Shown: in pieces, positions 1 to 9,332 of the stretch | Layout: each line of letters begins with the position of its first letter | Position numbering within the stretch: the stretch's first letter is position 1 | Assembly (NCBI RefSeq): GCF_039537875.1 | Contig: NZ_BAABBI010000006.1 | Span: forward strand, 9,317 to 73,316 | Length of the DNA: 64,000 nucleotides | Source of the DNA: Corallibacter vietnamensis | GTDB lineage: Bacteria > Bacteroidota > Bacteroidia > Flavobacteriales > Flavobacteriaceae | Reading direction: 5' to 3' | The notes under the pieces: model-generated | Seen by the model: the letters and a program-made list of their open reading frames with translations, nothing else | Databases searched by the model: none | What the model was told of the DNA's origin: nothing | Made by a program: the position numbers and the translations under genes

Positions 1-805
1 CTTCTACAACTTTTCTAGCAATGTTACTAGGAACAGCAAATGAATATCCTATATAAGATCCTGTTTGTGATGAAATTGCAGTGTTTATACCTATTAAATC
101 ACCATTACTGTTTACTAAAGCACCACCTGAATTACCTGGGTTTACAGCAGCATCTGTTTGTAAAAAAGATTGTGAATGTTGCCCTGTTAAATCTCTAGAT
201 TTTGCACTAATAATTCCTGCTGTTACTGTAGATGTTAGGTTAAAAGGGTTACCTACAGCCAAAACCCATTCGCCAACTTTTACTTGGTCGCTATCTCCAA
301 AAGTTGTAAACGGAAGTTCATCATCAGCATCAATTTTAAGTAACGCAACATCTGTTTTAGGATCTGTACCAACTAATTCAGCAGGTAGAGTTCTGTTATC
401 GTTTAGTGTAATTGATATTTCTTTTGCACCATCAATAACATGATTATTCGTTATAATATAACCATCAGGAGAAATAATAACTCCGCTACCAGTTCCTACT
501 TGCGCATGTTGAGAACGTCTGCCATAAAGCAAATCCTGAAAAGTAACAGGACCAGAAACTACTGATGTGTTTTTAACGTGTACTACAGCATCAATTGTTT
601 TTTCAGCAGCATCTGCAAAACTTGGAGCGTTTTCAATACTGTAATTGTTTTTTTTTGTGTTTAAACTTGTTGGAAAATAATGAGTTGACTCTTGAGGTGT
701 TTGCGATGTAGTAATAACATCTTTCTCAATAAATAATTTGTAAGATGACAATGAAATTACGCCACCTAATACCGAAACAAATACGAGTGTTAGAAACTTT
801 TTCAT
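1..805 (-). CDS. degP: DegP/HtrA-family serine endoprotease (3' end off window)
   Basis: Reading from ATG at 805, about 268 residues are present and the gene continues past base 1. It begins with an N-terminal signal anchor (MKKFLTLVFVSVLGG). The trypsin-like domain shows all three catalytic residues: His in TNNHVID (about residue 122), Asp in KTDVALLKI (about 152) and Ser in GNSGGAL (about 226). The PDZ domains would lie in the missing part. The family degrades or refolds misfolded envelope proteins in the periplasm. It is divergent from dapF across a 197-bp AT-rich gap. The family is certain; the DegP versus DegQ subtype cannot be told from this fragment. Confidence 0.93.
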   Translation of the reverse strand, partial: MKKFLTLVFVSVLGGVISLSSYKLFIEKDVITTSQTPQESTHYFPTSLNTKKNNYSIENAPSFADAAEKTIDAVVHVKNTSVVSGPVTFQDLLYGRRSQHAQVGTGSGVIISPDGYIITNNHVIDGAKEISITLNDNRTLPAELVGTDPKTDVALLKIDADDELPFTTFGDSDQVKVGEWVLAVGNPFNLTSTVTAGIISAKSRDLTGQHSQSFLQTDAAVNPGNSGGALVNSNGDLIGINTAISSQTGSYIGYSFAVPSNIARKVVE

Positions 806-984
806 ATGTAATTAATTTTATTTGATATTTATAATTCAAGACACTAAAAAGAATTGTGCCTCTAGTAATTAGATTTTTACAACGATTAAAATTAAATTTT
901 TATTGAATTTATTTTTGGTTTTTAACGATTTTTAACGCCAACTTTAACGAGTGATTAACAGTGTGAAAACCGATGTAATATTCC

Positions 985-992
985 TATATTTG
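985..992 (+). promoter_or_regulatory. Bacteroidota -7 promoter element for dapF
   Basis: TATATTTG matches the Bacteroidota -7 consensus TAnnTTTG. It ends 10 nt before the dapF ATG, so the 5' leader should be only a few nucleotides. No convincing -33 TTG is seen at the usual spacing. Confidence 0.6.
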
Positions 993-1002
993 CCAAACAA
1001 TT

Positions 1003-1779
1003 ATGGGGACAACTTTTTATAAATATCAAGGAACTGGTAATGATTTTGTTATGATAGATAACAGATTATTGCAATTTGATAAAACTGACGCGCAACATAT
1101 TGCTTTTTTATGTGATAGACGTTTTGGTATTGGTGCTGACGGATTAATATTGTTAGAAAATCATACAGAATATGATTTTAAAATGGTTTACTACAATGCT
1201 GACGGTCATGAAAGTTCTATGTGCGGAAACGGAGGCAGATGTATTGTTGCTTTTGCTAAGCAATTAGAAATCATTTCTAATAAAGCTACGTTTGAAGCTA
1301 TTGACGGTTTGCATCATGCCATTATTGAAAACGATACGGTTAAGCTACAAATGCAAAATGTGTCTACTATAGAAAATCATAAATCGCATTTATTTCTTGA
1401 TACAGGATCGCCACATCATATAACACTTGTTGAGGACTTAAAAAGTCTTGATGTGAAAACCGAAGGTTCAAAAATAAGATATAGTAACTTGTATGGAAAA
1501 GCAGGTAGTAATATCAATTTTGTAAAAAAAATATCTCCAGACACTTTTGCAGTAAGAACCTATGAACGTGGTGTTGAAGACGAAACCCTTTCTTGCGGAA
1601 CAGGAGTTACAGCTGTAGCATTGGCAATGCATTACATAGGTGAAACAGAAAAGAACCTTATAAACCTTGAAGTAGAAGGAGGAAAACTTCAAGTAGGTTT
1701 TGATATTACAGATTCTAATTATGAAAATATTTGGTTAATTGGCCCAGCAAATATGGTTTTTAAAGGCGTTGTATCATGA
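1003..1779 (+). CDS. dapF: diaminopimelate epimerase
   Basis: This 258-residue protein interconverts LL- and meso-diaminopimelate in the lysine and peptidoglycan pathway. The two catalytic cysteines are visible: C74 in SSMCGNGGRC and C198 in TLSCGTGVTA. The N-terminal KYQGTGNDFVMIDN motif is typical and supports the ATG start. Length is usual for the family. The stop overlaps the start of the following GNAT gene by 4 nt (ATGA), so dapF, the GNAT gene and mltG look like one operon. dapA of the same pathway lies 19 kb away in this window. Confidence 0.97.
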   Translation: MGTTFYKYQGTGNDFVMIDNRLLQFDKTDAQHIAFLCDRRFGIGADGLILLENHTEYDFKMVYYNADGHESSMCGNGGRCIVAFAKQLEIISNKATFEAIDGLHHAIIENDTVKLQMQNVSTIENHKSHLFLDTGSPHHITLVEDLKSLDVKTEGSKIRYSNLYGKAGSNINFVKKISPDTFAVRTYERGVEDETLSCGTGVTAVALAMHYIGETEKNLINLEVEGGKLQVGFDITDSNYENIWLIGPANMVFKGVVS

Positions 1780-2300
1780 TTACTTTAAAAGGAGAACATA
1801 TTTATCTACGCGCTTTAGAGCCTGAAGATTTAGAATTTATTTACGTAATTGAGAACGATGAAAGTGTATGGGAATTAAGTAGTACACAAACGCCATATTC
1901 TAAATTTTTAATAAAGCAATATCTAGAAAACGCTCATAAAGATATTTATGAAGTTAAACAATTGCGATTGGTTATTTGTAATTATGATGATCAAACTATA
2001 GGACTTATAGATCTTTTTGATTTTGATTTTAAAAACAGTCGCGCAGGTGTTGGTATTTTGGTAAAGGATGTAAATAATAGAAATAGAGGTATAGGAAAAG
2101 AGGCTTTACAGCTTTTAATATCATATAGCAAAGAACATCTTAATTTGCATCAATTGTATTGTAATATTTCAGAAACAAATGAGAATAGTTTAAAGCTATT
2201 TAAAAGTCAAGAGTTTACGATTATAGGTTTAAAAAAGGATTGGAATCTTGTAAAAGGTTCATATAAAAACGAATATTTACTTCAACGTATTTTAAAATAA
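1776..2300 (+). CDS. GNAT N-acetyltransferase, RimJ/RimL-like
   Basis: The protein has 174 residues. It begins with the LKGEHIYLRALEPEDLE segment typical of RimJ/RimL-type acetyltransferases and carries the acetyl-CoA pyrophosphate loop NRNRGIGKEA at residues 101-110. The substrate cannot be predicted. It overlaps dapF by 4 nt, and mltG starts directly after its stop codon, so the three genes are probably translated from one message. Confidence 0.88.
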   Translation: MITLKGEHIYLRALEPEDLEFIYVIENDESVWELSSTQTPYSKFLIKQYLENAHKDIYEVKQLRLVICNYDDQTIGLIDLFDFDFKNSRAGVGILVKDVNNRNRGIGKEALQLLISYSKEHLNLHQLYCNISETNENSLKLFKSQEFTIIGLKKDWNLVKGSYKNEYLLQRILK

Positions 2301-3344
2301 ATGTATATAAAAAAAATACTTTGGGCAGTTGCCCTAATTGGTTTAGTAGTAGCAGGTTTGTTTGCGTACTACATTTATAGTGTTATGTTAAAACCTAACA
2401 CAGCTTTTAATAATGAAGAAGCCTATGTATATATAGCAAGTAATGCCAATTATCAGGATGTTAGAGATCAATTAGAACCACTTCTTTTAGATATTGATAA
2501 GTTTGATGCACTTGCAGAAAGAAAAAAATATACTACCAATGTGAGAGCTGGACGATACGTTATTAAAAAGGGAATGAATAATAACGATATTATTAATTCT
2601 ATACGAAGTAAAAACATACCAATTAATATAGCGTTTAATAATCAAGAAAGTCTAGAGAAATTAGCTAACAGAATTAGTAACCAGTTAGAGCCTGATAGTT
2701 TAGCCATTATATCAGCAATGAAAGATAAAACGTTTTTAGAAGCTCAAGGTTTTACTGAAGCAACAGCTTTAGGTATGTATATTCCTAACAGTTATGAGTT
2801 TTTCTGGAACACATCTGCTGAAGCTTTTAGGGATAGAATGCTTAAAGAATATAATAGATTTTGGAGCGAAGCAAGAAAAACTAAAGCTAAAGCCATAGGC
2901 TTGTCCCAAGATGAAGTAATGACACTCGCTTCTATTGTGTATGAAGAATCTAAACAAGCAAATGAACAACCAAGAATAGCAGGTGTTTATATGAATAGAT
3001 TAAACATAGGAATGCCGCTGCAAGCAGATCCAACGTTAAAGTTTGCAGCTTATAAACTGCCACAATATCAAGGTACTGTTATAAAACGAGTATTAAATAT
3101 TCATAAAGAAATAGAGTCGCCATACAATACCTATAAGTATGCAGGCTTGCCACCAGGATTAATTGCAATGCCAGATATATCTGCAATAGATGCCGTGCTT
3201 AATTATGAAAAGCATAAGTATTTATATTTTGCTGCTGATGCACAGCGTTTAGGTTATCATAAATTTGCAAAAACATTAAGCCAGCATAATGTTAATGCTA
3301 GAGAGTACCAACGTTATTTATCTTCTCAAGGTATAAATAAATAG
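2301..3344 (+). CDS. mltG: endolytic transglycosylase MltG (YceG-like)
   Basis: MltG is an inner-membrane lytic transglycosylase that cuts nascent glycan strands and is thought to set their length. This 347-residue copy has one transmembrane segment (about residues 7-26), a LysM-like region, and the conserved catalytic stretch TLASIVYEES (about 208-217) with the family Glu. Further family motifs are GVYMNRLNIGMPLQADPT and SPYNTYKYAGLPPGLI. The ATG directly follows the upstream TAA. The next gene begins 3 nt downstream. Confidence 0.95.
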   Translation: MYIKKILWAVALIGLVVAGLFAYYIYSVMLKPNTAFNNEEAYVYIASNANYQDVRDQLEPLLLDIDKFDALAERKKYTTNVRAGRYVIKKGMNNNDIINSIRSKNIPINIAFNNQESLEKLANRISNQLEPDSLAIISAMKDKTFLEAQGFTEATALGMYIPNSYEFFWNTSAEAFRDRMLKEYNRFWSEARKTKAKAIGLSQDEVMTLASIVYEESKQANEQPRIAGVYMNRLNIGMPLQADPTLKFAAYKLPQYQGTVIKRVLNIHKEIESPYNTYKYAGLPPGLIAMPDISAIDAVLNYEKHKYLYFAADAQRLGYHKFAKTLSQHNVNAREYQRYLSSQGINK

Positions 3345-3347
3345 TTT

Positions 3348-4250
3348 TTGAAAACTTGCTTAAAACATACTCTAGTTGCTTTTTTTATAACGATGACTGC
3401 TTGGTCGCAGCATAGTGATATTAATTCGTTTTTAAAACCAAGTGATACTTTAAATATATCAAGAAGAAATACAGTACTTATTACTGAAGCTTCTTTAGCA
3501 ACATTAACATTGGTAGGCTTAAATCAGCTTTGGTATGCAGATTATCCTAAATCAAAATTTCATACGTTAAATGATAATGAAGAGTGGCTTCAAATGGATA
3601 AACTGGGTCATGTGTTCTCTTCTTATCAATTAGGTCGAGTAGGAGCAGACGTTTTAAACTGGAGCGGTGTTAGTAAAAAAAATCAGTTAATTTATGGTGC
3701 TACTTTAGGCTTTGGTTTTCTTACTGTAGTTGAAGTTTTTGATGGCTTTTCTCAAGAATGGGGATTTTCATGGGGAGACATGGCTGCAAATGCAGCCGGA
3801 ACCGGATTGTATGTAGGCCAAGAATTACTATGGAAAGAGCAACGTATTGTACTTAAATATTCATTTCACAGAACACAGTATGCAGCGCAACGACCAGATA
3901 AGTTAGGTAGTGGGCTTACTGAAGAGTTTTTAAAAGATTATAATGGACAAACTTATTGGTTAAGTTTTAATATGTCTTCGTTTTTTAAAGATTCAAAGAT
4001 TCCTAAATGGCTAAATATAGCTTTGGGTTATGGAGCTGATGGAATGCTTACAGGAACTAATACACATTTGTCAAATTATGATAGAGGTCGCCAATATTAC
4101 TTAAGTCTTGATGTTGATTTAACAAGAATAAAAACGAATTCTCATGTTTTGAAAACTTTGTTTAGCGTTTTTAATACCATTAAAATACCTTTCCCTGCTT
4201 TAGAAATAAATGAGAAAAACGGTGTAAAGCTACACGCTGTCTACTTTTAG
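3348..4250 (+). CDS. DUF2279/YfiM-like envelope protein
   Basis: The protein has 300 residues, initiates at TTG, and starts with a likely signal peptide ending near AWSQ. The middle holds the conserved DKLGHVFSSYQLGR and EWGFSWGDMAANAAGTGL segments, which I associate with DUF2279 (YfiM-type) proteins. The C-terminal third looks like beta-strand outer-membrane sequence. Function is unknown. It lies 3 nt after mltG on the same strand. A weak inverted repeat overlaps its stop codon (GAAAACC/GGTTTTC, 4250-4273) but has no T-run. Confidence 0.75.
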   Translation: MKTCLKHTLVAFFITMTAWSQHSDINSFLKPSDTLNISRRNTVLITEASLATLTLVGLNQLWYADYPKSKFHTLNDNEEWLQMDKLGHVFSSYQLGRVGADVLNWSGVSKKNQLIYGATLGFGFLTVVEVFDGFSQEWGFSWGDMAANAAGTGLYVGQELLWKEQRIVLKYSFHRTQYAAQRPDKLGSGLTEEFLKDYNGQTYWLSFNMSSFFKDSKIPKWLNIALGYGADGMLTGTNTHLSNYDRGRQYYLSLDVDLTRIKTNSHVLKTLFSVFNTIKIPFPALEINEKNGVKLHAVYF

Positions 4251-4292
4251 AAAACCTTAACACTTTGGTTTTCAGATATTAAAAAAAATACG

Positions 4293-4300
4293 TATATTTG
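4293..4300 (+). promoter_or_regulatory. Bacteroidota -7 promoter element
   Basis: TATATTTG (TAnnTTTG) lies 67 nt before the ATG at 4368. This predicts a leader of about 60 nt for the lysozyme-fold gene and supports its being transcribed separately from the upstream operon. Confidence 0.55.
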
Positions 4301-4367
4301 CACGCTGAAAATTTCAACGCACCGTGATTTTTTATTGTGGAGCAATGTGTTGAAGAAATTCAAAAAT

Positions 4368-5045
4368 ATGATAAAAAATATTGGAAGTTACACAGCCCTA
4401 TCACTTACAATATGTTTCTTATTGTTTGGCTCTTTTTACTTAAATAAAGAAGTAAAAACCAAATTAAATACATCAAAAAGAATAGCAATGGTTGATAATA
4501 CTGTTGTTGATAATGATGTACTTGTTGCAGATGCTATTCATCCTATTCACAAGCCAAACGATTATTCTTTTTCTCCTAAATTAGGTAAATCACTTATTGG
4601 TTTTAAAGAAGCTTTAGGTTTTAAAGAATCTCGAGGTGATTACTTTACAGTAAATACTTTTGGTTATTTAGGTAAGTATCAATTTGGAAGAGAAACTCTA
4701 AAACTTATTGGTGTTTACAACACCGTTATGTTTCTTAACAATCCCGAATTACAAGAAAAAGCATTTATAGCAAATGCTGAACGTAATAAATGGATTTTAA
4801 GAAAAGACATAAAACGTTTTTCAGGACGTACTATTAACGGAGTTGAAATAACAGAATCAGGTATTTTAGCAGCAGCTCATTTAGCTGGAGCTGGCAATGT
4901 AAAAAAATACTTAAGAAGTCATGGAGCTCAAGGTTTTTCTGATGCATTTGGTACATCAATTCAATATTATATCAAGAAATTCTCTGGATACGATACGTCA
5001 TCAATAAAACCAAATAAAAAAGCAAAAGTAAAGGTGACAGCTTAA
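4368..5045 (+). CDS. exported lysozyme-fold (transglycosylase-like) protein
   Basis: The protein has 225 residues from ATG 4368. An in-frame TTG at 4335 would add 11 residues, but the ATG gives the better signal anchor (MIKNIGSYTALSLTICF). The segment GFKESRGDYFTVN followed by GYLGKYQFGRETL, with AAAHLAGAGNVKKYL further on, resembles the catalytic Glu region and lysozyme fold of SLT-type enzymes. A basic tail (PNKKAKVKVTA) ends the protein. It probably cuts or binds peptidoglycan; this is inferred from the fold-level motif only. A strong terminator follows. Confidence 0.72.
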   Translation: MIKNIGSYTALSLTICFLLFGSFYLNKEVKTKLNTSKRIAMVDNTVVDNDVLVADAIHPIHKPNDYSFSPKLGKSLIGFKEALGFKESRGDYFTVNTFGYLGKYQFGRETLKLIGVYNTVMFLNNPELQEKAFIANAERNKWILRKDIKRFSGRTINGVEITESGILAAAHLAGAGNVKKYLRSHGAQGFSDAFGTSIQYYIKKFSGYDTSSIKPNKKAKVKVTA

Positions 5046-5054
5046 TAACAGTTG

Positions 5055-5774
5055 TTACTCTTTATGTATTACAAATAATGCAGGTCTTTTATGTAGGTCT
5101 GCATTATTTTTTTTCCACGCTTTTACTGTTTTAGTTTTTATGTATTCTGTTGATAGTGTTATGTCACAAGCAATACAAACCAAAGTATTTTCATTTAGTG
5201 TATGGCATATGTCTTCAAGCATTGCGTTATTTCTATAAGGTGTTTCAATAAAAAGTTGCGATTGATTTTGTTTAAAAGACAATTGCTCTAATCGTTTTAA
5301 TTCTTTTTTTCTCTCGCCTTTATCTATAGGTAAATAGCCGTTAAAAGCAAAGCTTTGTCCATTCATTCCAGAACCCATAACGGCCATTAAAATTGATGAA
5401 GGACCAACCATAGGTACGACCTTAATATTGTTTTGATGAGCAATTCTAACTATATCAGAACCAGGATCGGCAACAGCAGGGCAACCAGCTTCAGATAGTA
5501 ATCCAACTGGTAATCCTTCTTTACACGGATTTAAAAAACTAGGTATTTCTGAAGCATCTGTAAATTTATTTAGAACAAACAGCTTTAATGAAGATTGCTT
5601 TTTGTTAGGGCAGATTTTTTTTATAAATCGTCTAGCACTTTTTTCATTTTCAACTATAAAATGAGAAATATTTTCTATTGTTTTTTTTACAGAAATAGGA
5701 AGAACTTCTAAAGGTTCGTTATCGCCTAGCGTTGTAGGTATTAAATATAGGTTTCCAGAATTAGGGTTGCTCAT
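5055..5774 (-). CDS. RsmI-like SAM-dependent methyltransferase
   Basis: The 239-residue protein is a tetrapyrrole-methylase-fold enzyme related to RsmI, which 2'-O-methylates cytidine 1402 of 16S rRNA. Motifs seen are GNLYLIPTTLGD at the N-terminus, GLLSEAGCPAVADPGSDIV in the middle, MVGPSSILMAVMGSGM, and FIETPYRNNAMLEDIC. Bacteroidota genomes often carry this form besides a canonical RsmI, so I do not assign the gene symbol. Its ATG overlaps the stop of the upstream sugar dehydrogenase gene by 1 nt (TAATG), indicating translational coupling. Confidence 0.85.
   Translation of the reverse strand: MSNPNSGNLYLIPTTLGDNEPLEVLPISVKKTIENISHFIVENEKSARRFIKKICPNKKQSSLKLFVLNKFTDASEIPSFLNPCKEGLPVGLLSEAGCPAVADPGSDIVRIAHQNNIKVVPMVGPSSILMAVMGSGMNGQSFAFNGYLPIDKGERKKELKRLEQLSFKQNQSQLFIETPYRNNAMLEDICHTLNENTLVCIACDITLSTEYIKTKTVKAWKKNNADLHKRPALFVIHKE
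5073..5114 (+). terminator. intrinsic terminator inside the convergent rsmI-like gene
   Basis: A perfect 11-bp stem, AAATAATGCAG/CTGCATTATTT, with a 15-nt loop is followed by a run of eight T on the plus strand. It should end transcription of the 4368-5045 gene. It lies wholly inside the 3' coding end of the opposite-strand methyltransferase gene, whose stop is at 5055. Confidence 0.8.
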
Positions 5775-7180
5775 TAGTATATTATAAGTTTTTTTAATGA
5801 TGTTTTTCCATTTGTAGCAGTTATTTCAGTGAGGTATAATCCGCTAGCTAAATCTTTTGTAGATACTTTAATTGAACTATTGTTAGTGTTATTTACTGTT
5901 TTTATGGCAGTACCTTGAATATTATATATTATTATTTTTGAGATATTATTAGTTGCGCTTGAGTTGTCAAAATATACCATGTCATTTGTTGGGTTAGGAT
6001 ACATTTTTATAGATGATAGATTAAATTCATCAGTACTTAAATTGGTGTCAACAATTTTAAAAATGTTTCCAGAGCTTAAACCAGCTACATAAATCTCACC
6101 ATCAACATCTTCTCCAAAAGCAGTCCAGTTGTTGCCCGAGTATTGTTGTGTAAAAGACATATCCCAAGTTGTGCCATTGTATTCTAAAATTCCTATTTCA
6201 TTACTGCAATAATCTGCAAAAAAGTATAAACCACTTAATGTTGATTGCGCTGTTCCTCGATATCTATATCCGCCTGTAATAGAACATTTAAAAGCGCCAC
6301 TTCCAGAATGACTATATTGACTTACCGGAAATGTTATTGTATTAACGTCAGGACATCCTGTTGTATTGTAAGCCGAATTTCCTTCATAGCATCTCCAGCC
6401 GTAATTTACACCAGCTGTTGTAATTGGAACCATGTTTATTTCTTCAATATCATTTTGACCAACATCTGCAATCCAAATGTCATTAGTTTGCCTATCAAAA
6501 GAAAAACGCCATGGATTTCGAAGTCCATAAGCCCAAATTTCATCTCTAGCATTTGCTGTACCAACAAACGGGTTATCGCTAGGAATTCCGTAGTTGTTTC
6601 CGCCACTAGCTGTGTTTACATCTATTCTTAATAGTTTGCCTAATAGCGAATTCAAATTTTGTGATCTGTTTTCAGGGTCACCACCAGAGCCGCCATCACC
6701 TGTAGCAATATATAAATAGCCATCGCTGCCAAAAGCGATATCACCTCCATTATGATTAGAGTAAGGTTGAGCTATGGTAAGTAATATTTCTTCTGTACTA
6801 GGATTTGCAGTGTTATCATCTGGAGGGTTTGTTACAAACCTAGAAATAACGGTATCCCCGTTATTGTTTATATAATTAACATAGAAAAAACCGTTTGTTA
6901 GGTAGTTAGGATGAAAAGCTAAACCTAGCAAACCTCGTTCACCTCCGCTATTTGAAACTAATGTGTTAATATCTATAAAAGGCGTTGGGTTTGTGCTTCC
7001 ATCATTGTTTACAATTTTTATTACACCAGCTCGTTCAACAATAAAGAGTCTGTTGTCTCCGGCATGTTTTATACTTACAGGGTTTGTGAACCCAGAAGCA
7101 TAGGGCTCGATATCAATGCTTTGAGATATTGATACAATTGAATAGGTAAGTAATAGAATACTAGTATATAGCTTTTTCAT
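5774..7180 (-). CDS. secreted PQQ-dependent sugar dehydrogenase-like protein, T9SS cargo
   Basis: About 468 residues from ATG 7180; an in-frame TTG at 7189 is a less likely start. A signal peptide (MKKLYTSILLLTYSIVSIS) precedes a six-bladed propeller of the soluble glucose/sorbosone dehydrogenase type. Motifs include NRLFIVERAGVIKI, GGERGLLGLAFHPNY, NHNGGDIAFGSDGYLYIATGD and EIWAYGLRNPWRFSFD. The last 80 residues, with YPNPTNDMVYFD and ending SLKKLIIY, form a type A T9SS sorting domain, so the enzyme is probably exported to the surface or medium. The sugar substrate is unknown. Confidence 0.92.
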   Translation of the reverse strand: MKKLYTSILLLTYSIVSISQSIDIEPYASGFTNPVSIKHAGDNRLFIVERAGVIKIVNNDGSTNPTPFIDINTLVSNSGGERGLLGLAFHPNYLTNGFFYVNYINNNGDTVISRFVTNPPDDNTANPSTEEILLTIAQPYSNHNGGDIAFGSDGYLYIATGDGGSGGDPENRSQNLNSLLGKLLRIDVNTASGGNNYGIPSDNPFVGTANARDEIWAYGLRNPWRFSFDRQTNDIWIADVGQNDIEEINMVPITTAGVNYGWRCYEGNSAYNTTGCPDVNTITFPVSQYSHSGSGAFKCSITGGYRYRGTAQSTLSGLYFFADYCSNEIGILEYNGTTWDMSFTQQYSGNNWTAFGEDVDGEIYVAGLSSGNIFKIVDTNLSTDEFNLSSIKMYPNPTNDMVYFDNSSATNNISKIIIYNIQGTAIKTVNNTNNSSIKVSTKDLASGLYLTEITATNGKTSLKKLIIY

Positions 7181-7260
7181 AAGTATCAATTTTAAAGATT
7201 AGCACTATGGTAAAATACAAAAAAAAGCTAGTAAACTTAAAATATTTTAAAGTCTTAATG

Positions 7261-7713
7261 TTAGTGTTGAAGTTTTGATGCAATTTCATTACATGCCTCA
7301 TCAAGCATTTTGTAAGTATTTTCAAAGCCTTGTTCGCCACCATAGTAAGGATCTGGAACACTGTGGTTTTGATTGGGATATATCTCGTTAAGTATGTATT
7401 TAACTTTAGCAATATCTTCAGGAGTTCTAGACTGTTTTATAACGTTTTCATAATTTGATTCATCCATCACGTAAATTAAATCAAAAGTATCAAAGTCTTC
7501 AGTAGAGAATTGTCTTCCTTTAAGATTAGAAATATCGATACCATATTTTTTAGCAACTGCAATAGAGCGTTTATCTGGAGCGTCACCTACATGGTAATTG
7601 CTAGTTCCTGCAGAGTCTACAAGGACATTTTCAGAAAGTTTGCTTCGTAAAATACCTTCGGCCAAAGGAGAACGACAAATATTTCCTAAACAAACCATGA
7701 GTATTTTAGTCAT
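7261..7713 (-). CDS. low-molecular-weight protein-tyrosine phosphatase
   Basis: The 150-residue protein begins MTKILMVCLGNICRS, which contains the active-site loop CxGNxCRS (C8 nucleophile, R14). The general-acid Asp lies in SVPDPYYGG near residue 120. Length and motifs match the LMW-PTP family. It sits between dnaA and the sugar dehydrogenase gene on the same strand, 12 nt after dnaA, and may be co-transcribed with dnaA. A physiological partner cannot be predicted; no tyrosine kinase gene is nearby. Confidence 0.95.
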   Translation of the reverse strand: MTKILMVCLGNICRSPLAEGILRSKLSENVLVDSAGTSNYHVGDAPDKRSIAVAKKYGIDISNLKGRQFSTEDFDTFDLIYVMDESNYENVIKQSRTPEDIAKVKYILNEIYPNQNHSVPDPYYGGEQGFENTYKMLDEACNEIASKLQH

Positions 7714-7725
7714 CGAAAAAGGTTT

Positions 7726-9153
7726 TTATACAGAAAGCTTTTTTGTTAAGTCTTCTACGTACTTTCTAAATTGCTTGTCTGTTGCAGATAAGTTATCTAC
7801 AGTTTTACAAGCATGCAAAACTGTGGCATGATCTCTTTTTCCTATTTGAGAGCCAATACTAGCAAGTGAAGCTTTTGTGAATTTTTTAGCAAAAAACATA
7901 GCAAGCTGTCTTGCTTGAACAATGTGACGTTTTCTTGTTTTAGATTGTAAAGTATCAATATCCATTTGGAAATAGTCAGATACCACTTTTTGAATATAAT
8001 CTATAGAAACTTCACGTTTAGTGTTTTTAACAAATTTCTCAACAACTTGTTTTGCAAGATCAATTGTAATTTCTTTTTTATTGAAAGAAGATTGCGCGAT
8101 TAAGGAAATAATAGCTCCTTCTAATTCTCTAATATTTGTTTTAATATGTTTGGCTACGTAATCTACAATTTCGTCTGGCATATCAACACCATCTCTGTAT
8201 AGTTTGTTTTTTAATATAGATACACGTGTTTCAAAGGCAGGACTTTGTAGTTCTGCAGAAAGTCCCCATTTAAACCTTGATAGTAAACGTTGTTCTATAT
8301 CTTGCATATCAACAGGAGCTTTGTCACTTGTTAATATCACTTGTTTACCGTTTTGATGTAAATGGTTGAAGATGTGGAAAAATACATCTTGAGTACCAGT
8401 TTTTCCTGATAAAAACTGTACATCATCAATGATTAACACATCAATAATTTGATAAAAATGTATAAAATCATTTCTATTATTTTTCTTAACAGACTCTATA
8501 TATTGTTGTGTAAACTTTTCAGCTGAAATATATAAAACTGTTTTTTCAGGATATTTATCTTTAATATCAATACCAATAGCATGCGCTAAATGGGTTTTTC
8601 CTAAACCAACACCACCAAAAACTAGTAGCGGATTAAATGATGTGCCTCCTGGTTTTGAGGCTACAGCTAAACCAGCACTACGAGCTAAACGATTAGAGTC
8701 TCCTTCTAGGAAATTTTCAAAGTTATAACTAGGATTAAGTTGCGACTCTATTTTGACATTTCGAATTCCAGGAATAACGAAAGGGTTTTTTAATTCAGGG
8801 CTTTTATTGTTTAGAGGAATATCAACATCTTGAGCTTTTACAGCGCTTCTATTAGAACTAGGTATACGTTCTGTAAAAGGTTGTTTGTTACCATACGTGT
8901 TTTCCATTTTTATAATGTAAACAAGTTTGGCTGTGTCTCCAAGTTCTTTAGTAAGTGCAACTTTTAAAATCTTAACATAGTGTTCTTCAAGCCACTCGTA
9001 AAAAAATTTACTAGGTACTTGAATGCTCAATGCGTTGTCTGTAAGTTTTACTGCTACAATAGGTTCAAACCATGTTTTGTATGCTTGCGGTTGGATGTTA
9101 TCCTTTATAAATTCAAGACAATTATTCCATACCGATTTCGCAGTTACACTCAT
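7726..9153 (-). CDS. dnaA: chromosomal replication initiator DnaA
   Basis: The 475-residue protein has the four DnaA domains. Domain I is at residues 1-85, followed by a short linker. The AAA+ domain III carries Walker A GGVGLGKT (180-187) and Walker B VLIIDDVQF. Domain IV ends with the DNA-binding signature GKRDHATVLHACKTV. It binds DnaA boxes and melts the origin. The 179-bp upstream gap is AT-rich but contains only one near-match to a DnaA box (TGTGAACAA, near 9231), so an origin here is not supported. Confidence 0.98.
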   Translation of the reverse strand: MSVTAKSVWNNCLEFIKDNIQPQAYKTWFEPIVAVKLTDNALSIQVPSKFFYEWLEEHYVKILKVALTKELGDTAKLVYIIKMENTYGNKQPFTERIPSSNRSAVKAQDVDIPLNNKSPELKNPFVIPGIRNVKIESQLNPSYNFENFLEGDSNRLARSAGLAVASKPGGTSFNPLLVFGGVGLGKTHLAHAIGIDIKDKYPEKTVLYISAEKFTQQYIESVKKNNRNDFIHFYQIIDVLIIDDVQFLSGKTGTQDVFFHIFNHLHQNGKQVILTSDKAPVDMQDIEQRLLSRFKWGLSAELQSPAFETRVSILKNKLYRDGVDMPDEIVDYVAKHIKTNIRELEGAIISLIAQSSFNKKEITIDLAKQVVEKFVKNTKREVSIDYIQKVVSDYFQMDIDTLQSKTRKRHIVQARQLAMFFAKKFTKASLASIGSQIGKRDHATVLHACKTVDNLSATDKQFRKYVEDLTKKLSV

Positions 9154-9332
9154 TATTAGTTAAAAGGTTTTACTAGTTAGTTATTGAAGAGACCTGATAT
9201 TCTCTGTTGATTTATAGCTGAGCAAATATGTGAACAAAATTCTAAAAAAAAAAATCAATACCTATTGAATTTTAAGAAATTTTTTCTCATGTTTAAAAGC
9301 ATGCCTAAACTACAAAAAAATATTTAAATAAG

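Noticed and set aside
81..443. Plus-strand open frame of 120 codons
   Set aside because: It is antisense to the DegP/HtrA gene, whose catalytic motifs are clear on the minus strand.
7161..7412. 83-codon minus-strand frame between the phosphatase and sugar dehydrogenase genes
   Set aside because: It overlaps both neighbours in another frame and has no recognisable protein features.
9154..9332. Possible replication origin next to dnaA
   Set aside because: The gap is AT-rich but has one imperfect DnaA-box match only; no cluster and no repeated 13-mers are seen.
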